Positions 18,890 through 27,759 are shown, numbered from the stretch's first letter. The stretch: 64,000 bases of DNA from Microcystis aeruginosa FD4 (GCF_009792235.1 NZ_CP046973.1:3472001-3536000); one strand, 5' to 3'. Numbers and translations are program-made. Notes: generated by a model from the letters alone, not told the origin.

Positions 18890-19132
18890 ATGAAGTCGCA
18901 GATTGGACGCTGGGGTAATTCTTTAGCGATTCGGATTCCTAAGTATGCGGTGGAGGCGCTGAACCTCAATCCTAAGGACGTTGTTGAATGTTCTGTGGAA
19001 AACGGAAAGCTAGTAATTGAGCTAATTCAAGCCTTGCCTGAGTTAAGCCTAGAAGAACTACTGGCTGAGGTTGTTGAATCACCGGAGCCGGAAGTGGATT
19101 GGGGACGGCCAATGGGAGAGGAGGTTTGGTGA
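18890..19132 (+). CDS. MazE-type antitoxin (AbrB fold)
   Basis: An 80-residue swapped-hairpin AbrB/MazE protein: MKSQIGRWGNSLAIRIPKYA for the DNA-binding half, then an acidic C-terminal tail (ELSLEELLAEVVESPEPEVD) of the kind that wraps the toxin. Its TGA overlaps a GTG that starts a MazF-like frame, the usual arrangement, but that toxin is deleted (see 19129-19189). The antitoxin is therefore an orphan and may act alone as a repressor. Confidence 0.85.
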   Translation: MKSQIGRWGNSLAIRIPKYAVEALNLNPKDVVECSVENGKLVIELIQALPELSLEELLAEVVESPEPEVDWGRPMGEEVW

Positions 19133-19189
19133 CATACATTCCAGTTGCTCCAGGATGTTCTCAGAAGAATTAAGCCGATTCTGTTCTAA
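19129..19189 (+). pseudogene. mazF toxin remnant with internal deletion
   Basis: GTG 19129 overlaps the mazE stop and reads VTYIP, the usual first residues of cyanobacterial MazF proteins, then runs to a stop at 19171-19173. In the next frame the bases 19139-19189 read FQLLQDVLRRIKPILF followed by TAA, the usual style of a MazF C-terminal helix. A head of about 5 codons and a tail of about 16 codons thus remain, with nearly the whole catalytic domain missing. This is my reading by family resemblance; no alignment was run. Confidence 0.6.
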
Positions 19190-19253
19190 TCGGGACATTC
19201 TCAAAAGCCTTACTCTATCCGAACCCAACCCAGATTTATCAGGTGGTTCGCTT

Positions 19254-22200
19254 CTAATCGGTTTCTTCTTCATCAATAATTGCCGATCGATCTAATAATA
19301 ATAAATCTCGCAGGCGATCGGTATCTAATTCTGTTAACCAATTTTCCCCAGCATCTACGGTTTGTTCCGCTAATTGTTTCTTGCTTTCGATCATCTCATT
19401 AATGCGTTCCTCTAGGGTTCCCGTACAGATGAATTTATGTACCTGAACATTGCGTTTTTGTCCGATACGGAAAGCGCGATCGGTGGCCTGATTTTCTACG
19501 GCCGGATTCCACCAACGATCGATATGAAAAACGTGATTAGCGCGGGTTAAATTTAATCCTGTTCCCCCCGCTTTCAGGGAGAGAATAAAAATCTTTGGTC
19601 CTTGGGGATCATTTTGAAAGCGCTCGATCATTTCTACCCGATCTTTTGTTTTGGTAGAACCGGAGAGAAATAATATTTCCTCGGCTAATTTTTGATGGAG
19701 ATGGGTTTGTAGGAGTTTTCCCCACTCGGCAAATTGTGTAAAAATCAAAGCTCGATCGCCTTCGGCTATCACTTCCTCTACCATGGCTTCTAAGCGTAAT
19801 AATTTCCCCGATCTTTGACTGGTTTCTAAACTATTTTCTTTCAAAAAATGGGCGGGATGATTACAAATTTGTTTAAGTTGCATTAGCAAGGTTAAAATTA
19901 ATCCATGTCTCTGAATTCCTTGGGTTTCTTCAATTTTCTGGAGGGTTGTCTCGACTAATTGTTGATAAAGTTGTCCCTGTTCTTTCGATAAACCACACAG
20001 GACGTTCATTTCCTGTTTTTCTGGTAAATCTTCAATAATAGTTTTATCGGTTTTTAATCTCCTTAAAATAAAAGGACGGACGAGGGAACGCAAATTATGC
20101 AGGGATTCTTGATCGCCGTATTTTTCAATAGGAAGGGCAAAACGACGCTGAAAAAAGGCTTGAGTTCCTAAAAAATTGGGATTGAGAAAATCCAAAATTG
20201 ACCATAATTCCGTCAGGCGATTTTCTACGGGAGTTCCCGTTAAGGCAATGCGAAATCCTGCGGGTATTTTTCGCACTGCTTGGGATTGTTTAGACGCAGA
20301 ATTTTTAATATTTTGAGCCTCATCTAAAACTAACCCTTGCCATTGTACTGCTTCTAAAGTGGACAGATCGCGATAGATTAAAGGATAACTGGTAATAACA
20401 ACCGATTTATTTTTTACCTCTTGAGCAAAAGCTGGACCTTTTAATCTTTTTTCGCCATGATGCACAAAAACCGCCAGGGTGGGAGCGAATTTTCTTAACT
20501 CATGTTCCCAGTTATTGACCACAGAAGTGGGAGCAACCACTAACACGGGATTAACTAACATATCCTCTTCTTTTAATGCTAGTAAAAAAGCGATTAGTTG
20601 CGGGGTTTTTCCTAAACCCATATCATCGGCCAAACAAGCACCTAAACCCCACTTTTCTAGGAAAGCTAACCAACTAACTCCCTTGAGTTGATAGGGACGT
20701 AATTCCCCCCGAAATTCCCTAGGTGGGTGGATTAATTGAATCCCTTGATTGTTATTTAAATTATCAATTAATTCCTTTAATGCTCCCTCCGCTTGGAAAT
20801 TGACTACCGGCAGTTTAGCAATTAGATTATTATCTCCTGAACTCAAGCGCAGAGCATCTTCCACCGAGAGATTCAGGGGAGCGATGGTATTATTTAAAAT
20901 TCCCTGAGCTGCTTTAACATCGCTAGGTTGTAGGATTAACCATTTGCCCCCCACTTCCACCACTGGCGATTTTTTCTCTAATAACTTATCAAAATCTTTT
21001 TTCGATATTTCCTGTTCCCCTACCACTAATTTAAGCTGAAAGTTTAACAAACTGGTTAAACTTAATCTTTCTCCTTTTTTGGGAGTTACACTGGCAGCAA
21101 TCTTAATTCCTAATCTTTGTTCATTACTACCAGCAGTTAAACCCCTTGGCAAAATTACCCCTAATCCCTGCTCTTGCAATTGCCAAGCGATCGAGCGAAT
21201 AAACTGATAAACTTCGAGCGAATCAAGAGAACATTCCTCTGGGTGTCTCTGCTCTAAACTAATTCTAATCGGTTCGTACAATCGCGCTGCTAATCCCAAT
21301 CCTTTTAAGAGAATTTCCTGGGGATTATTGACAACTCTTTGATAACTATGATAACTTTCTTTCCCCTCTAACCAAATCAACTTGGCACTAATGAGAAATT
21401 CGGGATCATCTAACGCTTGTAAATAATAGGTGAGTTTCCACGCTGTACCTAAACTGGGAGGTTGTAAACATAAACAAACACGGTATTGATTCTCGATTAA
21501 TTGGCGATTATTGCCATTAACTAAACTTTCTTGGATAGGAAACACCCAGTTATTATAAGCATTTTCTAGACGCTGTAAATTCTTGGCTTCTAAAGCAATG
21601 TCATGATGATCACCGCTTAAAGATTGTAGCCATGGTTTCACCATCAATGACGGCGAAATATTAACAGTACTATCTATTTTTTGTCGTAAACGAGCATCGA
21701 CAATATTTTTTAAGCAATCGAGAATAATTGTTTGTGGTTCGCTATTTTCTTGATAGGCAAGACAAACCGGGGGGATGGTTTGGATAAACTTAGCTAAACG
21801 AGTGCGATCGATGGTACTATCTAGCAGCGGATACCAGCAACTTTCACCTTGATTTATTCCTGCTAAAAATTTCCCCCTTGCTAATAAATCTAAACTCCAA
21901 CGGTGCAAATACAGCCAAAATCGTAGATCATTGCCGATAAATTCGGCCTTAGCTAGGGGTAATTTCTCCCATAACTGTACTATCATCCCCGCAGAAAAAG
22001 TTAATCCCGATACCTGCCATGGTTGCCAAGACAAGGATTTAGGTGTGGGTTCGAGAATTTGCCCCGACAGCAGCGGTAAAAAATATTTTTTTCTTGGGGG
22101 AGAATAACTAGGCAGACTGAGCTTGATTGATTCTGGAGAATAGCGGTCAAGCTGAGGGGAAAATTTATCGATAAATTGGGCTAATTGCCCTGATTCTAGA

Positions 22201-22316
22201 CAAAAAGGATGATTTTCCTTGGTTTCACTTAATTCTTTCCCTTGCCACTGTTCACCCCAAAGAAAAAAAACACTATCCTGCGGACGAATCAGCCAATTAC
22301 CGTGTAGAGTAGTCAT
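19254..22316 (-). CDS. SNF2-family DEAD/DEAH-box helicase
   Basis: A 1020-residue Swi2/Snf2 translocase. The N-terminal half is the bacterial SNF2-associated region. The motor starts near residue 540 with RPYQLKGVSWLAFLEKWGLG, Walker A in LADDMGLGKTPQ, the DEAQ motif II in LVLDEAQNIKN, LTGTPVENRLTELWSI, and in the second RecA domain ILSLKAGGTGLNLTRANHV and the arginine-finger block NQATDRAFRIGQ. It uses ATP to move along duplex DNA or strip proteins. It is common in cyanobacteria, where its substrate is not known. No methylase or nuclease neighbour suggests a defence island. Confidence 0.92.
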   Translation of the reverse strand: MTTLHGNWLIRPQDSVFFLWGEQWQGKELSETKENHPFCLESGQLAQFIDKFSPQLDRYSPESIKLSLPSYSPPRKKYFLPLLSGQILEPTPKSLSWQPWQVSGLTFSAGMIVQLWEKLPLAKAEFIGNDLRFWLYLHRWSLDLLARGKFLAGINQGESCWYPLLDSTIDRTRLAKFIQTIPPVCLAYQENSEPQTIILDCLKNIVDARLRQKIDSTVNISPSLMVKPWLQSLSGDHHDIALEAKNLQRLENAYNNWVFPIQESLVNGNNRQLIENQYRVCLCLQPPSLGTAWKLTYYLQALDDPEFLISAKLIWLEGKESYHSYQRVVNNPQEILLKGLGLAARLYEPIRISLEQRHPEECSLDSLEVYQFIRSIAWQLQEQGLGVILPRGLTAGSNEQRLGIKIAASVTPKKGERLSLTSLLNFQLKLVVGEQEISKKDFDKLLEKKSPVVEVGGKWLILQPSDVKAAQGILNNTIAPLNLSVEDALRLSSGDNNLIAKLPVVNFQAEGALKELIDNLNNNQGIQLIHPPREFRGELRPYQLKGVSWLAFLEKWGLGACLADDMGLGKTPQLIAFLLALKEEDMLVNPVLVVAPTSVVNNWEHELRKFAPTLAVFVHHGEKRLKGPAFAQEVKNKSVVITSYPLIYRDLSTLEAVQWQGLVLDEAQNIKNSASKQSQAVRKIPAGFRIALTGTPVENRLTELWSILDFLNPNFLGTQAFFQRRFALPIEKYGDQESLHNLRSLVRPFILRRLKTDKTIIEDLPEKQEMNVLCGLSKEQGQLYQQLVETTLQKIEETQGIQRHGLILTLLMQLKQICNHPAHFLKENSLETSQRSGKLLRLEAMVEEVIAEGDRALIFTQFAEWGKLLQTHLHQKLAEEILFLSGSTKTKDRVEMIERFQNDPQGPKIFILSLKAGGTGLNLTRANHVFHIDRWWNPAVENQATDRAFRIGQKRNVQVHKFICTGTLEERINEMIESKKQLAEQTVDAGENWLTELDTDRLRDLLLLDRSAIIDEEETD

Positions 22317-22517
22317 TATGAAATAGGGAAATTCCTCTAAAAAACTTGCTGTTGAAAAGGCAAAAAATCTCGATTTTGTCGCTGCTTCTGACGTTAAGAG
22401 CCTCTAATCTTCTATTTTAGTGGACAAGGGCTGATTTCTCAAGCAAAATCTAGTTCAGCGATTAGCCCCGATCGAATGGTTATTATCAGTACTAATAAAT
22501 AGAGTTATTTTTAAACT

Positions 22518-23306
22518 ATGTACAAATCGATCGCCCTAACCCTCGTCCTCAGTCTTCCCCTTAACTTGTCCCTAGTGGGTTATGGGGAAGATTTAAACCA
22601 CCTACAGCAATTATTATCCACCCGAAAATGTCCCCAATGCGATCTGAGCGGTTCGGGGTTGGTGCAATCGAATCTAACCGGGGCAAAATTAAATGGGGCC
22701 AATCTCGTCGGTGCTAATCTTAGTCAAGCTAATTTAAGTGGGGCGGATCTGAGGGGTGCCAATTTAACCGGTGCTTCTTTCTTTGGTGCTAATCTCACTG
22801 GAGCGAACTTAAGCGGGGCAATCTTGACGGGTGCGGATTTAAGAGGCGCTTATCTCAATAATGCTAACCTCGAAAACACCAAACTAGACACTGCATACGT
22901 GCAGGGTGCGGTGGGAATTCCCAGTAGTGCCGGTACTCCTGAACTATTCTACGGTCTAGGGATGGTGGAAGGAAAACAGGGACGCACCAGCGCCGCTGTA
23001 GAAAATTTTAATAAGGCCTTGACAATTAACTCGGAATATGCTCCAGCTTATCTGGCCCGGGCCATGGCTCACTATCGTCTGGGACAAAATGCTCTAGCGG
23101 CCCAGGACGCTCAAATGGCTTCGACCCTCTTTGAACAGCAAGGTAACACCCCCGGTTACGAAGCAGCAGAGAATTTTATTAAAGGCATGGAAATCGCCCT
23201 AAAACCGAAAGAACAAGGTGGTGGCAACGCTCAATTAGACCAAATGGTGCAGGGGATTGGTTCTCTGCTCTTACAGTTCGTTTTACCCGCTTTGGGACTG
23301 TTTTAG
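22518..23306 (+). CDS. secreted pentapeptide-repeat protein with TPR tail
   Basis: A 262-residue protein. A signal peptide (MYKSIALTLVLSLPLNLSLV) is followed by CPQCDLSG and about fourteen A(N/D)LxG pentapeptides (residues 45-135) predicted to make a regular beta-helix rod. From about 145 it switches to two TPR-like helical hairpins (YGLGMVEGKQGRTSAAVENF, YLARAMAHYRLGQNALAA). Its C-terminus (LLLQFVLPALGLF) is hydrophobic. It is convergent with smtB, and the two frames overlap by 4 bp. Role unknown; probably a periplasmic or lumenal scaffold. Confidence 0.82.
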   Translation: MYKSIALTLVLSLPLNLSLVGYGEDLNHLQQLLSTRKCPQCDLSGSGLVQSNLTGAKLNGANLVGANLSQANLSGADLRGANLTGASFFGANLTGANLSGAILTGADLRGAYLNNANLENTKLDTAYVQGAVGIPSSAGTPELFYGLGMVEGKQGRTSAAVENFNKALTINSEYAPAYLARAMAHYRLGQNALAAQDAQMASTLFEQQGNTPGYEAAENFIKGMEIALKPKEQGGGNAQLDQMVQGIGSLLLQFVLPALGLF

Positions 23307-23674
23307 TCCTCGTCCGCTGGCTCTTCTAAATGTTCCGAGACCGCGTAATAAAGGTCAAGGACATGATGATCGGCAAGACGATAAAAGACTCTTCGTCCCT
23401 GTTTTTGGTATTTAACTAATCTTAAGGCTCTTAGGGTTCTTAACTGGTGCGATACGGCTGATTCACTCATCCCTAAATCGTCGGCTAAGTCGCAAACACA
23501 TAATTCTTGTTTGGCTAAAAGCGACAAAATTCTCAGGCGGTTGGCATCCCCCAAAAGGCTGAAAAATTCGGCCATTTTTTGGGCTTTTTCTAGTTCTAAT
23601 CCCTGCAAGTGCTGGAATTTCCCCTCTTGGTGATGGGATTCCCCACAAACCGGTGCTATTTTCTCTATGGCCAT
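23303..23674 (-). CDS. smtB: SmtB/ZiaR-type zinc-sensing ArsR repressor
   Basis: A 123-residue winged-helix repressor that leaves DNA when Zn binds. The recognition helix lies in LGMSESAVSHQLRTLRALRL (68-87). Both known SmtB metal sites are visible: the alpha-5 site as D102, H104, H115 and E118 in DHHVLDLYYAVSEHLEE, and the alpha-3N site as C59/C61 in ELCVCDL with N-terminal C10 and H14/H15. The CVC pair is ZiaR-like. It lies 97 bp downstream of the metallothionein gene on the same strand, so it is probably co-transcribed and self-repressed through the operator at 23980-23993. Confidence 0.93.
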   Translation of the reverse strand: MAIEKIAPVCGESHHQEGKFQHLQGLELEKAQKMAEFFSLLGDANRLRILSLLAKQELCVCDLADDLGMSESAVSHQLRTLRALRLVKYQKQGRRVFYRLADHHVLDLYYAVSEHLEEPADED

Positions 23675-23771
23675 GTTTTTTCCCGATCGGTTTTAAGGAA
23701 AAGTTGAGAAAGGGAGGTATCGATCGAATTTTCAATGCCGATACTTGTCCCTTTCTCCTCAATAACTAAAT

Positions 23772-23936
23772 TTAACCGCAACCACAGCCTTTGTGTCCAC
23801 AGCCTTTTTCGTTAACGTGACCATCGGCACAAGCTTGGCAACAGTAGTATTGATCGTTTTTTTCGATGGCATCGGCGATCGATACTACACACAAACAGGA
23901 TTCACAAGCACATTTCATGGTGGTGACAGCGATCAT
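23772..23936 (-). CDS. smtA: SmtA-type zinc metallothionein (54 aa)
   Basis: A 54-codon gene with ATG at 23936. The protein has ten Cys and two ligand-type His (H40, H48): KCACESCLC, YYCCQACADGH and a C-terminal KGCGHKGCGCG. This matches cyanobacterial SmtA, which buries a Zn4 cluster with a GATA-like zinc finger. It has 54 residues against 56 in the well-studied Synechococcus protein; the extra Cys33 replaces a Ser and the last His is missing. An internal ATG at 23918 is possible. It sequesters Zn (and Cd) in the cytosol. The SmtB operator lies 44 bp upstream, and smtB follows on the same strand. Confidence 0.93.
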   Translation of the reverse strand: MIAVTTMKCACESCLCVVSIADAIEKNDQYYCCQACADGHVNEKGCGHKGCGCG

Positions 23937-23973
23937 GGTTACTACCTCTGAACTTCTTTACTGACTTTAGTAT

Positions 23974-23999
23974 AACATCTGAACAGATGTTCATGGATT
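23974..23999. promoter_or_regulatory. SmtB/ZiaR operator (12-2-12 inverted repeat)
   Basis: The sequence TGAACAGATGTTCA (23980-23993) is a perfect TGAACA-2-TGTTCA inverted repeat, the core of the 12-2-12 operator known for SmtB and ZiaR. It sits upstream of smtA, so zinc-free SmtB should repress smtA and probably smtB. No second core was found between smtA and smtB. Confidence 0.88.
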
Positions 24000-24040
24000 G
24001 AACAAAGTTAAATTTTTCTAAAACTCAGACGGGAAAGTTA

Positions 24041-24157
24041 TACTAAATCTGGTTATTAAAGACTGATTATTCATTCCCCTTTTTGCATGAGTGCATGAGT
24101 AGAAAACGGGTTTCTCCGAGAAACCCGTTTTCTGTGCGTTACTCAACGGATTTAGTA
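24041..24157. mobile_element. MITE, TACTAAATC family, with internal perfect hairpin
   Basis: A 117-bp copy of the family at 16914-17020, with ends TACTAAATCTG / CGGATTTAGTA and flanking TTA. It differs by an inserted perfect hairpin, 24101-24133: 15-bp arms AGAAAACGGGTTTCT around a CCG loop, which would be a very stable stem in RNA or single-stranded DNA. Confidence 0.85.
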
Positions 24158-24159
24158 TT

Positions 24160-24600
24160 AGAGCAGTCATCTCAAGGGTGAGGTGGGAAGTTCTCCTTGA
24201 TCAGTGATCAGTTATCAGTGATCAGTTATCAGTGGGTAAGTTAACAGTTATCAGATGTGAGTTTTTAAGTGTGCAGTATTAAACAGGGTCTGCTGAAAAA
24301 GTTTATTGGTGGGTTTAGGAGTCAGTAGCCGGTAGTCGGTCGTCGGTCGGGGAAGTCAGAATAACAGAATGACCTCGCAGGTCTGGAAGCGGAACCCTCC
24401 GAAATCGAAGAGCGAAAGTGTAAGGGTTTTGAGTCCTTCGGATCGATTTCTCAAGGTTTGTTTATTGCACTTTTTTGGCTAAAAAAGTCCCAAAACCGTT
24501 TTCTAGCAAGGCTTCCAGTAATTTTTAGCAAACGCTATATAATATAATCTAAGGTAGAAAAAAGTTAAATACCGACTAAACCGCCCAATCATAACAACTG
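24160..24600. repeat. intergenic repeat patchwork
   Basis: This stretch contains GATCAGTTATCAGTGATCAG-type repeats (24198-24255), GGTCTGCTGAAAAAGTTTAT (resembling the end of the AGGGTTTGC repeat) and a GTCGGTCGTCGGTCGGGGAA stretch. No gene is seen before the Uma2 frame at 24616. Confidence 0.5.
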
Positions 24601-24615
24601 AGCCGACAAATTCTG

Positions 24616-25260
24616 ATGTTATTAGCATTAAAACAACTAACTGTTACCCCAGGCGATCGCCTGTTGTTAACTTCACTCACTTGGCAAGACTATGAAAAAA
24701 TTCTTGACGAATTGGGAGAGCGACGGTCAATTCGTCTATCTTATAGTCAGGGAACTTTAGAAGCAATGACTCCTCTTTTTATTCATGAAAATACCAAAGT
24801 TTTAATCGGGGATTTGGTTAAAGTTCTCCTGGATGAATTAGGGTTAGACTATGAACCCGCTGGATCGACAACCTTTAAAAATCAGCAAATGGATCAAGGA
24901 ATAGAACCAGATGAGTCTTTTTATATAGAAAATTGTAACGCTATTCGGGGGAAAATGCGCCTTGATTTGGCGATTGATCCCCCTCCCGATTTAGCAATTG
25001 AGATTGATATTACTAAGCGAACCCGATTTAATAATTATCAGCGATTGGGTGTTCCTGAATTGTGGCGATATAATGGAGAGAGACTGGAAATCAATGTTTT
25101 GCAAGGATCAGAATATGTTGAATCTTGCCAAAGCCGACTATTTTCTCAATTTAATCTAATAGAAAAAATTCCAGAAACGCTACAAAATAGTCAAAAAATA
25201 GGTAGTGCCATGGCATTAAAACAATTCCGAATTTGGGTCAAGCAAACGCTTAATCCCTAA
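24616..25260 (+). CDS. Uma2-family (DUF820) putative restriction-like endonuclease
   Basis: A 214-residue Uma2 protein with a PD-(D/E)xK-like core: IEPDESFYI (conserved Asp), LAIEIDITKRTRFNNYQ (E-x-D...K) and GVPELWRYNG. The family is greatly expanded in cyanobacteria and linked to mobile DNA, but its biological role is unproven. Its last bases plus the following 3' end of the PEP-CTERM gene (25238-25346) are duplicated at 26734-26842, showing a local rearrangement. Confidence 0.85.
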   Translation: MLLALKQLTVTPGDRLLLTSLTWQDYEKILDELGERRSIRLSYSQGTLEAMTPLFIHENTKVLIGDLVKVLLDELGLDYEPAGSTTFKNQQMDQGIEPDESFYIENCNAIRGKMRLDLAIDPPPDLAIEIDITKRTRFNNYQRLGVPELWRYNGERLEINVLQGSEYVESCQSRLFSQFNLIEKIPETLQNSQKIGSAMALKQFRIWVKQTLNP

Positions 25261-25346
25261 CTTCAAATGGACAACGAAGTCAGGGAACTTTTGCCGATGA
25301 TAATTTAGGGGTTACAGTTTTCGCTTTAAAGCCGCACCTATTCCTA
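25238..25346. repeat. 109-bp direct repeat, copy 1
   Basis: The 109 bp covering the end of the Uma2 gene and the end of the PEP-CTERM gene recur at 26734-26842 with only a few mismatches. Confidence 0.9.
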
Positions 25347-26069
25347 ATACTCCTAAACTCAGTATTCCTAGAATTGATGAGGGTTCGGGAACGGAACTAA
25401 CAGGAGGTGATGATGGAGATACGAGAAAAACGTTGTCTATTGTGGTAGTATCAGTTCCAAATTGAAAGTCACCATTAAATTCTAGAGAAGTTAAGTTGGC
25501 AAGAACTACTTGAATTTCTGCATTAGTGGCAGGCACAAAGGTCGAGTTGTCTGGAAGAATATTAAACCACACATTTTGATTGGTATTACTAAGAGCCAAA
25601 CTATAGGTTTCCCATTGATTAGGATTTGGAGTCGAAATGAATGATGCAAGAGTCAATCCTGCACCTCTCAAAAATGCACCATAACCTCCAGGGATAATAA
25701 AGGAAGTTGTAAGATCGAAACTTAGGCTTCCATTAAGGAAAGTAGACTTATCTCCTAAAAATTTAGAAGGAGCAATAAAGGTTAAATCGTTCGCCGAAAA
25801 ATCGGAAGCTGCAATATATCCTCCTGGATTGCCACCAGTAGCAAAATAGGTAAGGTTAGCAGGGGTACTGGGAGGATTATTACTTGCTGAGTTTTGATAA
25901 TAAACTGTTGTCCACCCTTCGGCATCTGTATCAAATGTGCTACTAACAGTTGCAGCTTGAACAGGTACAATCACGAAGGTACTAACAGCTAAAACAGAGG
26001 AAGCGATCGCAACTTTTAATAAGTTTTTCTTACCTCCCCCGCAAAATCAATCAGTTTTACTAATGTCAT
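25312..26069 (-). CDS. PEP-CTERM exported protein, start region frameshifted at a G run
   Basis: The intact frame 25312-25974 ends in a typical PEP-CTERM anchor: VPEPSSILGILSLGVLGIG and a basic tail LKRKL, recognised by exosortase. Its N-terminus (IVPVQAATV) is only the end of a signal peptide. In frame upstream the bases read GGKKNLLKVAIASSVLAVST without any start codon. ATG 26069 has a strong ribosome site (GGAGG) and reads MTLVKLIDFAGEV; adding one G to the five-G run (26036-26040 on the plus strand, as C) would join it to the signal peptide. Thus a 1-base deletion, sequencing error or phase-variable run. The mature part (DTDAEGWTTVYYQN) looks like a carbohydrate-binding-type beta-sandwich. 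Confidence 0.75.
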
Positions 26070-26111
26070 GATTGAAAAGCCTCCGGAGAATTAGATTTGA
26101 GTGATTGTTTA

Positions 26112-26369
26112 GGGACTTGCGTGGGAATAATATCCCCAGCTTTGAAAATCGCTCTGTAGAAGAATCAGACTAGCCAGATGGCACATTATCAAAGCGCAAG
26201 TCCCTTATTGGAAGGGGGTTCTCGAAGGCTCTCCCCCTACTTAGGGTGATCAGCAAACCCCCTCCGCGCGGAGGGCGCAAGCTTTGCGCCCCTACAGTAA
26301 CGGATTTTGTCCACAATGTAGGGGCGAACTGCGTTCGCCCAAAAGGTACATTATCAAAGCGCAAGTCCC
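26112..26369. mobile_element. MITE, GGGACTTGCG family, flanked by TTA
   Basis: A 258-bp element starting GGGACTTGCGTGGGAATAAT and ending ATCAAAGCGCAAGTCCC, flanked by TTA on both sides (3-bp duplication). It holds an internal copy of the right end near 26190-26204, so it may be two nested elements. It also carries the near-palindrome GGGGCGAACTGCGTTCGCCC. The same element at 33589-34188 has an expanded minisatellite. Confidence 0.85.
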
Positions 26370-26589
26370 TTAGTTGTATAGTAGTATAGTAATGAAGCTT
26401 TCTGGATTGCTCAGGGGAAATTTAAGGAAGTCTTTGGGATCGCTTTAGGAAAGTTAATCATTGGATAAAATCAATGCTAGGGAATATTTAAGGATTTTTT
26501 GAGGGCAGTTTGAACTTGGTTTAGGATGTCTGAGGGTAAAATGCCTAGTTTAGGATTGAAAAACGGACTGGTTGACCGTCGCAATCTTG

Positions 26590-26700
26590 TCAGTTCTGAT
26601 TACAGAGGTCTTCGAGGTCTTCTAAGAGAGAAATTTGTTCTGAGAGGGGAAGTTGATAGACTAGGGTTTTGATTTCTTCAAGGGTTAGGGTGGAAATCAT
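26590..26700 (-). CDS. short antitoxin-like ORF (36 aa), possibly truncated
   Basis: ATG 26700 opens a 36-codon frame reading MISTLTLEEIKTLVYQLPLS and EQISLLEDLEDL, which resembles the N-termini of small cyanobacterial antitoxin-like proteins (TLEEI...LP...LLEDL). No toxin follows; the frame ends at TGA 26592-26590. It is probably a truncated antitoxin. The rest of 26370-26995 contains only the 109-bp repeat and short ACTGATTACTG repeats. Confidence 0.35.
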   Translation of the reverse strand: MISTLTLEEIKTLVYQLPLSEQISLLEDLEDLCNQN

Positions 26701-26733
26701 AAGACTCTGGGGTTGTCGAGATATACATTTATG

Positions 26734-26842
26734 TCAAGCAAACGCTTAATCCCTGACTTCAAATGGACAACGAAGTCAGGGAACTTTTGCCGATGATAAT
26801 TTAGGGGTTACAGTTTTCGGTTTAAGGCTGCACCTATTCCTA
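26734..26842. repeat. 109-bp direct repeat, copy 2
   Basis: A copy of 25238-25346 stranded without its genes: it holds the last codons of a Uma2 frame and the last codons of a PEP-CTERM frame. It is followed by CACTGATTACTG-type tandem repeats to about 26970. Confidence 0.9.
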
Positions 26843-26995
26843 TTGATCAGTCATCAGTGATCAGATGTGAATTTTTAAGTGTGCAGTATTAAATAGAAGT
26901 TTCCTACTGTCTTTTTACTGATTACTGCTCACTGTTTACTGCTCACTGATTACTGTTTACTGCTCACTGATTACTGTTTTTAGACGCGGAACGGA

Positions 26996-27676
26996 CTACC
27001 AGCGATCGCCAGCCTCATAAATTGTTAAACGTCCGGCCCCTAGATATAATCCAGGGGAATTCTCCCCGGGGGGATAAGCAGTAATTCCAAACTGATAGAC
27101 ACCACCATAATCAGGATTTCGTACTGGTTTCAGACCGATGGAAACGGTATTACCGGGGGGAACAGGAGGATCAAAAATGACCGTGATCGTCTGAGTATTG
27201 GGGTCAAAAGTGGTGGATTTTAGGGTTAATTTTTCGCCTCGCTGATTGCGATCGCCAAGAAAAGCAAAGGTTTGATCGACCAGAAAAGCAATAGTTTGAA
27301 TATTAGGCTGCTGTTGTAGGGTTACTTTGCCCAAGGGCGCCCCGAGAGACGGCGGCAGAGCGATGGTAAGATAGTATTTTGCTCCCCAAGCACGCACGGA
27401 TTGGAAAGTAGCGAAGAAATTAACCAGAGTGGGAGAGCTATCAAAAAATACTCTGCCATCGGGAAATTGTCCTGCGAGGGAAACAGAAGCATCAAAAGCG
27501 AGTATAGCAATCAAAGCGAGTTTAGATAGACTTTCAGTCTGTTTTAAAGGCAAAAAAGGAATTTTCAAGGTAAAAGCTACAATAAAATATTGATTGTCAA
27601 GGGGAATTATAGCAAATTCACTTAACCCTAAACCGCTGCCAAAAGTCAAAAAGCCTTGATTATTTATCATTGCCAC
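26996..27676 (-). CDS. DUF2808 exported protein
   Basis: The DUF2808 pattern is clear in the second half: GNTVSIGLKPVRNPDYGGVYQFGITAYPPG and a C-terminal YLGAGRLTIYE. The 226-residue frame starts before a signal peptide (LKIPFLPLKQTESLSKLALIAILAF, ending SLA near residue 68), so the true start is likely downstream of 27676, for instance the TTG at 27568; I cannot decide. The mature protein would be about 160 residues in the periplasm or lumen. Function unknown; the family is nearly confined to cyanobacteria. Confidence 0.75.
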   Translation of the reverse strand: MAMINNQGFLTFGSGLGLSEFAIIPLDNQYFIVAFTLKIPFLPLKQTESLSKLALIAILAFDASVSLAGQFPDGRVFFDSSPTLVNFFATFQSVRAWGAKYYLTIALPPSLGAPLGKVTLQQQPNIQTIAFLVDQTFAFLGDRNQRGEKLTLKSTTFDPNTQTITVIFDPPVPPGNTVSIGLKPVRNPDYGGVYQFGITAYPPGENSPGLYLGAGRLTIYEAGDRW

Positions 27677-27759
27677 TTTTAACAGTTCTTCGGTAGGTAG
27701 TATGCTAGGGACTCTTTGCTTATCCTGAAAACCCTATGTGTCAAGTCCGGTATTTGTGA

